Source: Candidatus Cryptobacteroides faecihippi (GTDB taxonomy: Bacteria > Bacteroidota > Bacteroidia > Bacteroidales > UBA932). Taken from it: a stretch of DNA of 9,424 nt. The stretch spans positions 1 to 9,424 of the forward strand of contig JAGHSC010000047.1 of assembly GCA_018066065.1 (NCBI GenBank), in the 5' to 3' direction. Positions 1 through 7,500 of the stretch are shown here, piece after piece (position 1 is the stretch's first letter; every line of letters begins with the position of its first letter). The notes beneath the pieces were generated by a model. It was not told the DNA's origin, made no database searches, and saw only the letters and a program-made list of their open reading frames with translations. The position numbers and the translations under genes are program-made.

Positions 1-1195
1 TGTCCTTGGTGAGCTGGACCGGAGCGGCGCCCTTGGCGACATCGTAGAGGTAGACCTCGGTCTCCCCCGTCATGTCGCTGATGTAGGCGATGTACTTGCC
101 GTCAGGACTCCAGCTGGCGCTTCTTTCGTTTGCACCAGGGGTCTTGGAGATGTTCCTGGTGATGCCCTTGCCCACAGGGACGTCGAAGAGCTCGCCGCGC
201 GAAGTGATGGCGACTCTCTTTCCATCAGGGGACATGCTGTAGCTGTTCCTGCCCATGTTTCCGACATTCTTCCACTCAGGGCGTGCCTGAATGAGATCGG
301 AGGAAAGAGTGATGTGGATCTGCTCGGCCTTCTTGGTTGCCGGGTCCAGCTTGTAGATGAACCCACCCTTCTCGAAGACGACGAGCTTGCCGTCCGTGCT
401 CGGGAACTTGACGTCATAGTCAGCGAACGAGGTGACCTTGGTGGTGGCCTTGGTCTTCGTGTCGTAGCAGAAGATGTTCATCGTCATGTCCCTGTCGGAA
501 GCAAAGTAGATCTCGTTTCCGACCCACATCGGGAATATGTCCTGTGCGTCGCAGTCGGTGATCTTCTCGACCTTCTTCCCGTCATAGACCCAGACCTCGT
601 CGGCCATGCCGCCGCGGTAGTACTTCCAGGTACGGAACTCCCTCATCACGCGGTTGTAGGCAAGCTTCTTCCCATCTGGAGAATAGCTGCAGAAACCACC
701 TTCAGGGAGCGGGATCTGCTCAGGCATGCCTCCATCCACGGAGACCGTCCAGAGCTTTCCAGGGAAACCGTCACCGGTCCTGTTCCTGTAGATGATCCTC
801 TGGCCGTCAGGGGTCCATCCCATGACGATGTTGTTAGGGCCCATCCTGTCGCCCAGGTCGTCCCTTCCGTTGGTGGAGGTGTAGGTCAGGCGGACCGGCT
901 CGCCTCCTGCCGCAGGCATGATGTAGACCTCGCGGTTGCCATCGTACTCACCGGTGAAGGCAATCGTCTTGCCGTCCGGAGAGTAGCGGGCGAACATCTC
1001 GTAGCCGATGTGCGAAGTGAGACGGCGGGCCTCGCCGCCTGCCAGAGGAGCGGTGAAGAGGTCACCTGCGTAGGAGAAGACCACATCCGTACCATTTGTG
1101 GCAGGGAATCTGAGCAGACGTGCCTCCTGAGCACCGGCAGATGCACAGATGGACATGGCTGCGGCACAAAGTGCCAGGATAATCGTTCTTTTCAT
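1..1195 (-). CDS. Tricorn protease homolog, N-terminal beta-propeller part (3' end off the window)
   Basis: The reading frame stays open from the ATG at 1195 to the left edge (398 codons), so the C-terminus is missing. Residues 1-23 form a signal peptide (MKR start, hydrophobic core, Ala-rich end before QEARLL), indicating export to the periplasm. The rest is a WD40/PD40-like propeller with repeated xPDG turns near residues 72, 128, 172, 322 and 363, plus the blocks SYAGDLFTAPLAGGEARRLT (41-60) and TWKYYRGGMADEVWVYD (189-205). These blocks are typical of bacterial tricorn-type peptidases. In that family the propeller is followed by a PDZ domain and an S41 serine-protease domain, giving about 1,050-1,100 residues and cleaving peptides released by larger proteases. 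The protease domain is not visible here, so activity is inferred from the family. A plain propeller protein or S9 peptidase is less likely given the YRGG block. The gene follows the M3 peptidase by 31 nt, probably in the same operon. Confidence 0.85.
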   Translation of the reverse strand, partial: MKRTIILALCAAAMSICASAGAQEARLLRFPATNGTDVVFSYAGDLFTAPLAGGEARRLTSHIGYEMFARYSPDGKTIAFTGEYDGNREVYIMPAAGGEPVRLTYTSTNGRDDLGDRMGPNNIVMGWTPDGQRIIYRNRTGDGFPGKLWTVSVDGGMPEQIPLPEGGFCSYSPDGKKLAYNRVMREFRTWKYYRGGMADEVWVYDGKKVEKITDCDAQDIFPMWVGNEIYFASDRDMTMNIFCYDTKTKATTKVTSFADYDVKFPSTDGKLVVFEKGGFIYKLDPATKKAEQIHITLSSDLIQARPEWKNVGNMGRNSYSMSPDGKRVAITSRGELFDVPVGKGITRNISKTPGANERSASWSPDGKYIAYISDMTGETEVYLYDVAKGAAPVQLTKD

Positions 1196-1226
1196 TTCTT
1201 TCTAAAGCAATACACTGTGTCTGCAA

Positions 1227-2018
1227 CTAAAGTCCGCGCGCACGGAGAAGCGCACCCGGATCAGGCTCGGCGCCGCGGAACCTCATGTAGAGGACCATAG
1301 GCTCCTCGCTTCCACCCTTCTCGAGGAAGGTCCTGCGGAAGCTCTGCGCAACCTCAGGGTTGTAGATACCCTGCTGCTGGAAGTACTCGAAGGCGTCCTT
1401 GTCGAGGACCTCTGCCCAGAGGTAGCTGTAGTAGCCTGCGCTGTAGCCGCTGTTGAATATGTGGTTGAAGTAGGTTGTGCGGTAGCGCGGGATGATCTCC
1501 TCGATGAGGCCCATCTCCTTGCAGACCCTTTCCTCGAAGGCAGCCACATTGGCGCCCTGGTCGCCCTCGGACATGATTGCGAGCTCCTCTTCAGTGAGCT
1601 CATGCCACTTCATGTCGAGGATCGATGCTGCGCAGAGCTCGGAGGTCATGAATCCCTGGTTGAACCTGTGTGCCTCATTGATCTTCGCAACGAGACTGTC
1701 AGGGATCACTTCGCCGGTCTGGTAGTGCCTTGCATATTCAGCGAGGATCTCAGGCTGGAAGGCCCAGTTCTCGTTGAACTGGGAGAATGTCTCCACGAAG
1801 TCGCGTGCCACGCTGGTGCCGCTGACAGACGGGTAGGTGCACTTGGAGAGGAGGCCATGGAGGGCATGTCCGAATTCATGGAAGACGGTCTCGACCTCGT
1901 CGATGGTGAAGAGTGCAGGGAGGGAATCCGTCGCAGCGGACATGTTGCCCACATTGATGATGATCGGACGGACGTCATTGCCCTCGGCGTCGACATACTG
2001 CTCGCGGAAGTTGGTCAT
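1227..2018 (-). CDS. dcp: Dcp-type M3 peptidase, C-terminal zinc-site half (displaced by a frameshift)
   Basis: These 263 residues are the catalytic part of an M3 zinc metallopeptidase (peptidyl-dipeptidase Dcp/oligopeptidase A family), which removes dipeptides or cuts short peptides. The zinc site is HEFGH at residues 47-51 (ligands H47 and H51, catalytic E48), with the third ligand E76 in RDFVE. Downstream are the conserved GYSAGYYSYLWAEVLDKDAF block, which in the family contributes substrate-contacting tyrosines, and the usual C-terminal RFRGAEPDPGALL ending, so the C-terminus is complete. It has no signal peptide and begins at an ATG overlapping the stop of the upstream half (ATGA), immediately after the conserved KRGGAW position. 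It is therefore a displaced part of one gene, not an independent one. It could be translated by reinitiation at the ATGA, but without the N-terminal half it is probably inactive or unstable. The helix around the third ligand reads ETFSQF where ELPSQ or EFPSQ is usual. Confidence 0.85.
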   Translation of the reverse strand: MTNFREQYVDAEGNDVRPIIINVGNMSAATDSLPALFTIDEVETVFHEFGHALHGLLSKCTYPSVSGTSVARDFVETFSQFNENWAFQPEILAEYARHYQTGEVIPDSLVAKINEAHRFNQGFMTSELCAASILDMKWHELTEEELAIMSEGDQGANVAAFEERVCKEMGLIEEIIPRYRTTYFNHIFNSGYSAGYYSYLWAEVLDKDAFEYFQQQGIYNPEVAQSFRRTFLEKGGSEEPMVLYMRFRGAEPDPGALLRARGL

Positions 2019-2031
2019 CCATGCTCACCCC
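2015..2031 (-). other. Single-base frameshift junction with ATGA stop/start overlap in the M3 peptidase gene
   Basis: On the minus strand this reads GGGGTGAGCATGGATGA. In the N-terminal frame it gives G-E-H-G-stop (TGA at 2017-2015). Inserting one G next to 2026/2027 gives GGT GGA GCA TGG ATG, that is G-G-A-W-M, which is the conserved M3 sequence leading into the catalytic half. The C-terminal frame itself carries a TGA at 2027-2025, so a -1 ribosomal shift would have to occur within the few codons between the two TGAs. No slippery heptamer is present there, so programmed frameshifting is unlikely. The purine-rich AGAGGGG just upstream could support reinitiation at the ATG at 2018. A real mutation or a sequencing/assembly error is the simplest explanation. 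Confidence 0.85.
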
Positions 2032-3277
2032 TCTTTGTGTCGCGAGGGAAGTAGTCTGTCATGAATATTCCCACGAGGCTGCCGTCTGCGTCAGTGACCT
2101 TGAAAGCCTCCGCTGCAGGATTGTAGACAGTAACTCCGGAGAGCGGCTCCACGCTGATGCCATAGAGTCTGTGTGCTGCATTGAAGACGCCCTGGCGGAC
2201 ATTCTCCATCTTGAAGTAAGGCTTGGTGAGGTTCTCGTCGAGGGCATACTTGCGCTGGCGTACCTTCTCGGCGTAGTAGAACCAGTCCCATGGCTGGATC
2301 CTTGTGCCCTGGGCGATCCTGCCGGCTGCAATGTCCTCATCCATGATGACCTGCATGTCTGCGATCTCCTCCTTCGCCTTCGCAGAAGCAGCATTCATGA
2401 TCGTCTCGAGGAAGGTGTCCACGGTCTGAGGGTCATGTGCCATCTTGTCGTCGAGCTGGTAGGCTGCGAAGGTGTCGAAGCCAAGGAGCCTGGCCTTCTC
2501 GGCACGGAGCTTCAGGATCTCGAGGCAGAGTGCCTTGTTGTCGTTGTCATTGCCGTTGTTTCCCCTTGAGGAATAAGCCTTGAACATGGCTTCCCTGCGG
2601 TCCCTGTCCTCACATGAGGTCATCTCGGGATAGTAGGCCGATGCCGGGATGCCGAACTTCTCCTTGAAGGCATTGTTCTCCGCGAGGAGGTTGCTGCCGA
2701 ACTTCTGCTGCGATGCAGCGATCTTCTGGTTGATCTCCCTGAGCCTTTCCTGAGAGGCATCGTCCAGACCCACGCCGCTGCGGGTGAAGCTCTCGTAAAG
2801 CTTCTTCAGGACGACCTGCTGCTCCCTGGTCAGACCGCTCTGGTCAGCATCGAAGACAGCCTTTACCCTCTCGTAGAAAGTCTTGTTCATCGCCATGTCG
2901 TCCTCATGCTCGGTGAGCATGGCGGTGGCTTCCTCAACGACCTTCTCCATCTCTTCGTTGCCCTCTGTCTCGACGAGGTTGAAGAGGATTCCGGAGACCT
3001 TTGCAAGGATGGCGCCGGAGCGCTCGTAGGCGGCCACGGTGTTCTCGAAGGTCGGAGTCTCGGTGCTGTTCAGGATTGCGTCGAGCTCTTCCTTCTGCTG
3101 CTTGATTCCGGCCTCGACCGCCGGGATGTAGTCGGTGAGCTGGATCTTGTCGAATGGAGGGATTCCGTATGGAGTGTCCCACTCCTGGAGGAGCGGGTTC
3201 TTCTGTGCACAGGAACTCATTGCTGCAATCATTGTCAATGCAATTGCTATCTTTTTCATATTCAGTTGATTATTCAT
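2015..3277 (-). CDS. dcp: Dcp-type M3 peptidase lipoprotein, N-terminal half (truncated by a frameshift)
   Basis: This frame encodes 420 residues: a lipoprotein-like signal (MKKIAIAL core, SSC with lipidation Cys23, then AQKNP) followed by the helical N-terminal portion of a Dcp-like M3 peptidase. Family blocks seen are RGNNGNDNDNKAL (238-250), LRAEKARLLGFDTFAAYQL (257-275), IQPWDWFYYAEKVR (327-340), ENVRQGVF (358-365) and DADGSLVGIF (396-405). The frame ends TKRGEHG-stop where the family continues KRGGAW into the zinc domain; adding one G restores it and gives about 683 residues, close to E. coli Dcp. The stretch between about 200 and 225 is shorter than in E. coli-type enzymes, probably a subfamily trait. 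Two starts are possible: the ATG at 3277, overlapping the upstream stop as ATGAATAA, or the ATG at 3259, which gives a more usual MKK signal peptide. No acidic residues follow the Cys, so a periplasm-facing lipoprotein is likelier than a surface one. Confidence 0.85.
   Translation of the reverse strand: MNNQLNMKKIAIALTMIAAMSSCAQKNPLLQEWDTPYGIPPFDKIQLTDYIPAVEAGIKQQKEELDAILNSTETPTFENTVAAYERSGAILAKVSGILFNLVETEGNEEMEKVVEEATAMLTEHEDDMAMNKTFYERVKAVFDADQSGLTREQQVVLKKLYESFTRSGVGLDDASQERLREINQKIAASQQKFGSNLLAENNAFKEKFGIPASAYYPEMTSCEDRDRREAMFKAYSSRGNNGNDNDNKALCLEILKLRAEKARLLGFDTFAAYQLDDKMAHDPQTVDTFLETIMNAASAKAKEEIADMQVIMDEDIAAGRIAQGTRIQPWDWFYYAEKVRQRKYALDENLTKPYFKMENVRQGVFNAAHRLYGISVEPLSGVTVYNPAAEAFKVTDADGSLVGIFMTDYFPRDTKRGEHG
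3249..3271 (-). promoter_or_regulatory. A-rich translation leader of the M3 peptidase gene, sharing an 11-mer with the EEP leader
   Basis: The minus strand reads AATCAACTGAA directly followed by TATGAAAAAGAT. Compared with the EEP leader, a block of about ten bases containing the extra ATG is absent. If ATG 3259 is the start this is untranslated leader; if ATG 3277 is the start it codes for residues 3-10. Confidence 0.3.
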
Positions 3278-4544
3278 TAATTACGACATCGTCCAGATTG
3301 TTGAGCACAAGCTGGATGCTGCCCTGGTAGAGGCTGAGGACACCTGTGACGGTGATTGTCTTCGCACCTGCGAGGACTGCCTCGTCGATCTCCTTGTCCG
3401 CGAACTTGGAGAATCCGCTGGTGCGGATCTGGATCTCGCTGCCACCCATGGTGAAGTACTGGCTGACAGAGTAGCCGTTGGCATTCTTGACAAGGCAGTA
3501 GCGGACCCACTTCGCTGCAAGGAGGTCTCCGTCAGCGATGTAGGAAGCCATGTCGTCTCCGAAGAGAAGCTTGTTGACGCTGAACTTGAAGTCATTGTCA
3601 TTGTGGACGTTCTCGAAGAAGGCAGGATCGGTCTCCTCGACGTAGGAGAGCTTTGCTGAGCCCACGGTTCCGTAGTTGTAGTCGCCAGAGTTGCCGACCT
3701 GTGCCTCGTCCCAGTCACCTGCCCTGAGGTGAGTGAGGAAGTTGGTCTTGCTCATCGCCCAGGTGCTGATGTTCCAAGGGGTGTCGGAAAGGAAGACACG
3801 GTTCTTGGAGTTCTTGTTGGACTCGTTTCCGTTGATGTACAGAAGGGCAAAGGCCTGTCCGCCGTACTTGAGACCTTCGAGGGTCACGCGCTGGCCGATG
3901 TACTTGCAGGTCTTCAGGGTCGAATTGGCTGAAGGGAGCTGGGCAGCGGTGATCTTCTCGGGAGCCGGGATCTGGATGTCCTTCGGGCTTCCGCGGAAGA
4001 TGTGCTTGTTGATGATGTACTCGTCCTCGATGTAGGAGGTCTCGTAGTCACCGGTAGGGTCCTCACAGCCAAGCTGTACCATTCCGTTTCCACCGTAGCT
4101 TCCGCTCTTGTAGCCATAGGAGCCGAGGAAAAGTCCCTTGCTGCCTGGCTGAGGGCCGCACTTGACGTAGACCTTCTGGCCGAGAGCATAGTCATTGTAG
4201 AGGCTGGTCTTGCCGATCTTGATCTCGATGGCGCCGGTCTCGTCCTGGATGTAGAAGCTCTTGTAGAAGTTGCCTGGCTGGTCGGTGGTGATGACACGGC
4301 CTGCGATCGTGATGTCGTCCTGGATCTCGAATGGCTTGCCGTTGGTGTACATCGCAGCAAGCTCGGCGATTGTGGTGTTGACCTGGATCTGGCCTTCCTT
4401 GACGACCTGCGAGTCAGCCGTGCTGTTCTCGTAGTGCTCCGGGTCCTCGTTCTTCAGCGTGAGGACCGGATCCCACTCCTCGCATGAGGAAAGGATGACT
4501 GCAGCACAGGAAAGTATTGAGATGAATGTCTTTTTCATGTTCAT
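3270..4544 (-). CDS. DUF5689 lipoprotein with OB-fold-like domains, probably surface exposed
   Basis: The frame encodes 424 residues from the first ATG, or 422 from the second ATG at 4538, which I prefer because it lies 8 nt from a perfect Shine-Dalgarno. The lipoprotein signal ends ILSSC (Cys21), followed by EEWD. Acidic residues just after the lipidated Cys match the Bacteroidota export signal for the outer surface. Residues 57-160 (TTIAELAAMY, DDITIAGRVITTD, NFYKSFYIQDETGAIEIKI, LGQKVYVKC, MVQLG) match the DUF5689 pattern, which resembles an OB fold. Residues 395-424 (KTITVTGVLSLYQGSIQLVL) look like part of a second OB-like barrel. Molecular function is unknown for the family. The gene lies 8 nt after the TonB-dependent receptor, the place a SusD-like lipoprotein often takes, so a receptor-partner or ligand-binding role is inferred. 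OB folds often bind nucleic acids, which would suit the nucleases upstream. Confidence 0.8.
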   Translation of the reverse strand: MNMKKTFISILSCAAVILSSCEEWDPVLTLKNEDPEHYENSTADSQVVKEGQIQVNTTIAELAAMYTNGKPFEIQDDITIAGRVITTDQPGNFYKSFYIQDETGAIEIKIGKTSLYNDYALGQKVYVKCGPQPGSKGLFLGSYGYKSGSYGGNGMVQLGCEDPTGDYETSYIEDEYIINKHIFRGSPKDIQIPAPEKITAAQLPSANSTLKTCKYIGQRVTLEGLKYGGQAFALLYINGNESNKNSKNRVFLSDTPWNISTWAMSKTNFLTHLRAGDWDEAQVGNSGDYNYGTVGSAKLSYVEETDPAFFENVHNDNDFKFSVNKLLFGDDMASYIADGDLLAAKWVRYCLVKNANGYSVSQYFTMGGSEIQIRTSGFSKFADKEIDEAVLAGAKTITVTGVLSLYQGSIQLVLNNLDDVVINE

Positions 4545-4546
4545 GT

Positions 4547-4553
4547 CCTCCTT
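4547..4553 (-). promoter_or_regulatory. Perfect Shine-Dalgarno AAGGAGG before the DUF5689 gene
   Basis: The minus strand reads TAAAGGAGGACATGAACATG. The AAGGAGG overlaps the receptor's TAA stop by one base. It is only 2 nt from the first ATG (4544) but 8 nt from the second (4538), an ideal spacing, so initiation at the second ATG (MKKTF) is favoured. The other starts in this window have A-rich leaders without such a motif. Confidence 0.6.
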
Positions 4554-7500
4554 TAGAATCTGTAGTAAAGGTTCAGCATGTAGTTCGCTCCCTGCATGTA
4601 GAAGTACTTGGAGTCGAAGCGATAGTAGCGGGTGTAGCTCTTGGAGTCGATCAGACGGGTCTGCTCGTAGCCTCCGGTCCTGACGTCCTTGTTGTTCAGC
4701 ATGTTCTTGGCCTCGAGTGAGAAGCCGAAGTTGTACTTGCGGTGGATGTACCAGGACTTTCCGATGCTGAGGTTGAGAAGGACGAGAGGCTTCTCGTAAA
4801 GCTTTTCCTGAGCGGCCATGTACTCGATCTCGACAGGAGAGAGACCCTGGTTGATGACGGTCTCGTTCATGTACCAGTTGAGACGGTGCTCGTTGCGGAC
4901 GGCGTTGGTGAGGTTGTCATCAGGGCCGACAACTGCGAGCTCTGTGCGGTACAGTGGGTTCATGTCAAGATAGGATTCTGCGAAGACGTTGGCTCCAAGG
5001 GTGAAGAACCAGTAGGAGCGGGTCCTGTAGTTGGGTGCGATGTTGGCGGCAAGCTGAGGGGATGAAGGGACATAGTGCTTCTGGACCTTCTCGACCTGGT
5101 AGTTGCCGAACTCGTCGGTCACGAAGACACCTGAGGCATCCTTCCTGTAGACCGGATGGCCGGCCCAGTAGGTCACCGGTGCTCCGGAGACGACGACCTC
5201 CGAGCTGTTGTCGATGGTCTCGGTCATGGTCGGGGTCGAGGTGTAGATGTACTCGCCTGCACTGAGGGCGCCCTGGAGAGCGAGACCTGACAGGAACGGC
5301 ATCGGGATCTTGAATCCGACCTCGACTCCTGCATGGCGCTCGTCGATGCCGGTCATGGCGAAGTTGGTGAACGAGTTGTAGGAGTCGTCGTAGAAGCTCA
5401 TCAGGTCGCTCTGGTCCATGATCTTGGTCCAGAATGCGGTGGCGCGGATCTCATAGCCGTTGTTGCTGTACTGGTAGTTGAGATCGGCCGAGAGGGTCTT
5501 GACGGTGGTGAGGCCGCTCATCAGGGAGTTCCTGGTCCTTGGAGAGAGGAATGCCTGGTTGAACCTTGGAGCGTCGATGAACCATCCTCCGTTCGCATAG
5601 ATGCGATGACCTCCCGTGAAATCATATTCAAGTCCAGCCTTGGTCGAGGCGACGATGTAGGTCGAGATGTCGGACTTTCCCTTGGAGGAGACGACATTTC
5701 CGGCCTCGTCGTAGGAGGTGAGGTTGACACCGTCGACGACGAATTCCCTGCCGTTGTCGTCAAGGCCAGGGAAGAGGCCGTTTCTCATGAGGCCTTCCCT
5801 CCAGAAGGAGTTGATGCCGACCTTTCCGGCGACAGTGGCCTTGAGGGATCCAAAGTTGAACTGGCCGTTGGCCCAGAGGTTTGCCTCACGGACCTGGGCA
5901 TAGTAGTCGTAGCCGTACTTGCCTCCGCGGAGGACCTTCTCAGCCTGGCGGCCATGGTTCAGCCAGTAATCGAGGTCGTACTGGATCTTGGCCTCGGAGA
6001 ATGCGAAGTCGCGCTCGGCGAAGTTGTTGATGTTCATGAAGTAAGCTCCTCCGAGAAGGTCATTGACGGTCTCGAAGAACTCAGTCCTGTTGAGCCTGCC
6101 GTTGGCTCCGGCATTGAGCGTGAGCCAGCTCTTGGCAAGCCACTTGGTGGAGACGGCGAGGTTCAGGTCGTTCTGGTCGGTGCGGCGGGACTGCTGGATG
6201 TACTTCGAGCGTCCGTCGGCCGAATTGTAGTTGACGTTGTAGAGGTGGTCCCAGTTCACATGGGAGGTGTTCACGTCAGAGCCCCAGCGCTCGGCGGCAG
6301 CTGCAGCCTTGTAGAGGTTGACGCGGCCGAGGTCCGGATTCTCATCGTAGAAGTAGCTGGGGAGATTGCGGTAGTAGTCCGGACGCGGGTCGGCGGAATC
6401 ATACCAGTCGAATGCGGAATAGCCGTTCATGCCAGTCCTGAAGACGAGGGCGGCATTGAGATCGAGCTTGTCGGTCGGCTTGCCCTTGTACTTCACGACG
6501 AAGACAGGCTCGAAGGTGGTACGGACACGCGCATTGCGCATCTTGCCGTTCTGGTAGCCCCAGTTGGAGTTGTACATGTTGTCGCCCATGAGGTCGTAGA
6601 CTTCCTGGGTCGAGGAGTTCTGCGCTCCCCTTTCGCCAGGGGCAGCGAAGGTGAAGAAGGCAATGGAGTTGCGGTTGTCGATCCTCTTCTCAGCTCCGGC
6701 GTAGTAGGAGAATGAGCGGTAGTAAACACCTTTCACCCAGTCGTTTCCACCAAGACGTGCAGACACGTTGAAGGCATAGGACCAGCCGTTGTCGAGCACT
6801 CCGGATGCGTAGTTCGCCATGAGGCGGAGCCTGTAGAGAGCGCTGTTGGAAAGGATGCTGAAGCGCCATCCCGGACGCACGCTGGAAGGATTTCCGAGGA
6901 TGTTGGTGACACCGTTGAAACCTCCGAAGCTGGCTGCATGGCTCTCGAGACCCGTGGTCACTTCCTTGTTGCGCATCGCCTCGTTCAGGCCGCTCCAGAG
7001 TGAGTAAGGAGAGTAGCCGGTGATGGCATCGTTGAGCCTGACGCCTGCAAGCAGGACATCCTGGGACTCGCTGTTGTAGCCTCTGTTCTTGAAGCGGATG
7101 TCGCTGAAGCCATAGCTGACGATGTTGTTGTAAGGGTCATTGGCGCCATAGAGGATGGCCGGGTTGTCCGAGTAGCCGGAATCCTCCATGTCGAACTCGG
7201 CGAAGCTGGTGTCATCGATGTCGGAGATCACCTGCTCGGCGATGAGGGAGACAAAGATGAGATCCCTGACGAAACCCTCGACTGAGACATTGACGTTGGC
7301 ATCGGCGTAGCCATCTGCGGAAACTTTCAGTGAATATGTACCATCGGCCAGGTTGGTGATGGTGAACTGGCCATCCACGCCGGACTTCACGGTGCCGACA
7401 GCCTGGCCGTTCCTTGAGATGCTGACTTCGGCACCCTCGACCGGAACCCTGCCGGCACGGTTGACCACCTTGGCGGTGATTCCTCCCGGAAGAGTCTGAG

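Noticed and set aside
1196..1226. Internal promoter before the tricorn gene
   Set aside because: Bacteroidota promoters show TTTG near -33 and TAnnTTTG near -7. I find only partial resemblance (TATTGCTTT) without a properly spaced upstream box.
314..1300. A 328-codon open frame on the plus strand opposite the tricorn and M3 genes
   Set aside because: It spans the 31-nt intergenic gap and overlaps two real genes antisense; its composition is typical of a shadow frame.
1227..2018. An independent small metallopeptidase gene
   Set aside because: It lacks a signal peptide and the N-terminal M3 domain, and joins the upstream frame seamlessly after one inserted base.
2015..2036. Programmed -1 ribosomal frameshift to make full-length M3 peptidase
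   Set aside because: The downstream frame is itself closed by a TGA at 2027-2025, leaving only a few codons for the shift, and no slippery heptamer lies in that interval. M3 peptidases are not known to use frameshifting.
5333..6715. A 460-codon open frame on the plus strand opposite the receptor gene
   Set aside because: It is antisense to a well-supported receptor, has a Val/Glu/Gly-rich low-complexity composition typical of reverse-strand shadows in GC-rich genes, and shows no recognisable domain.
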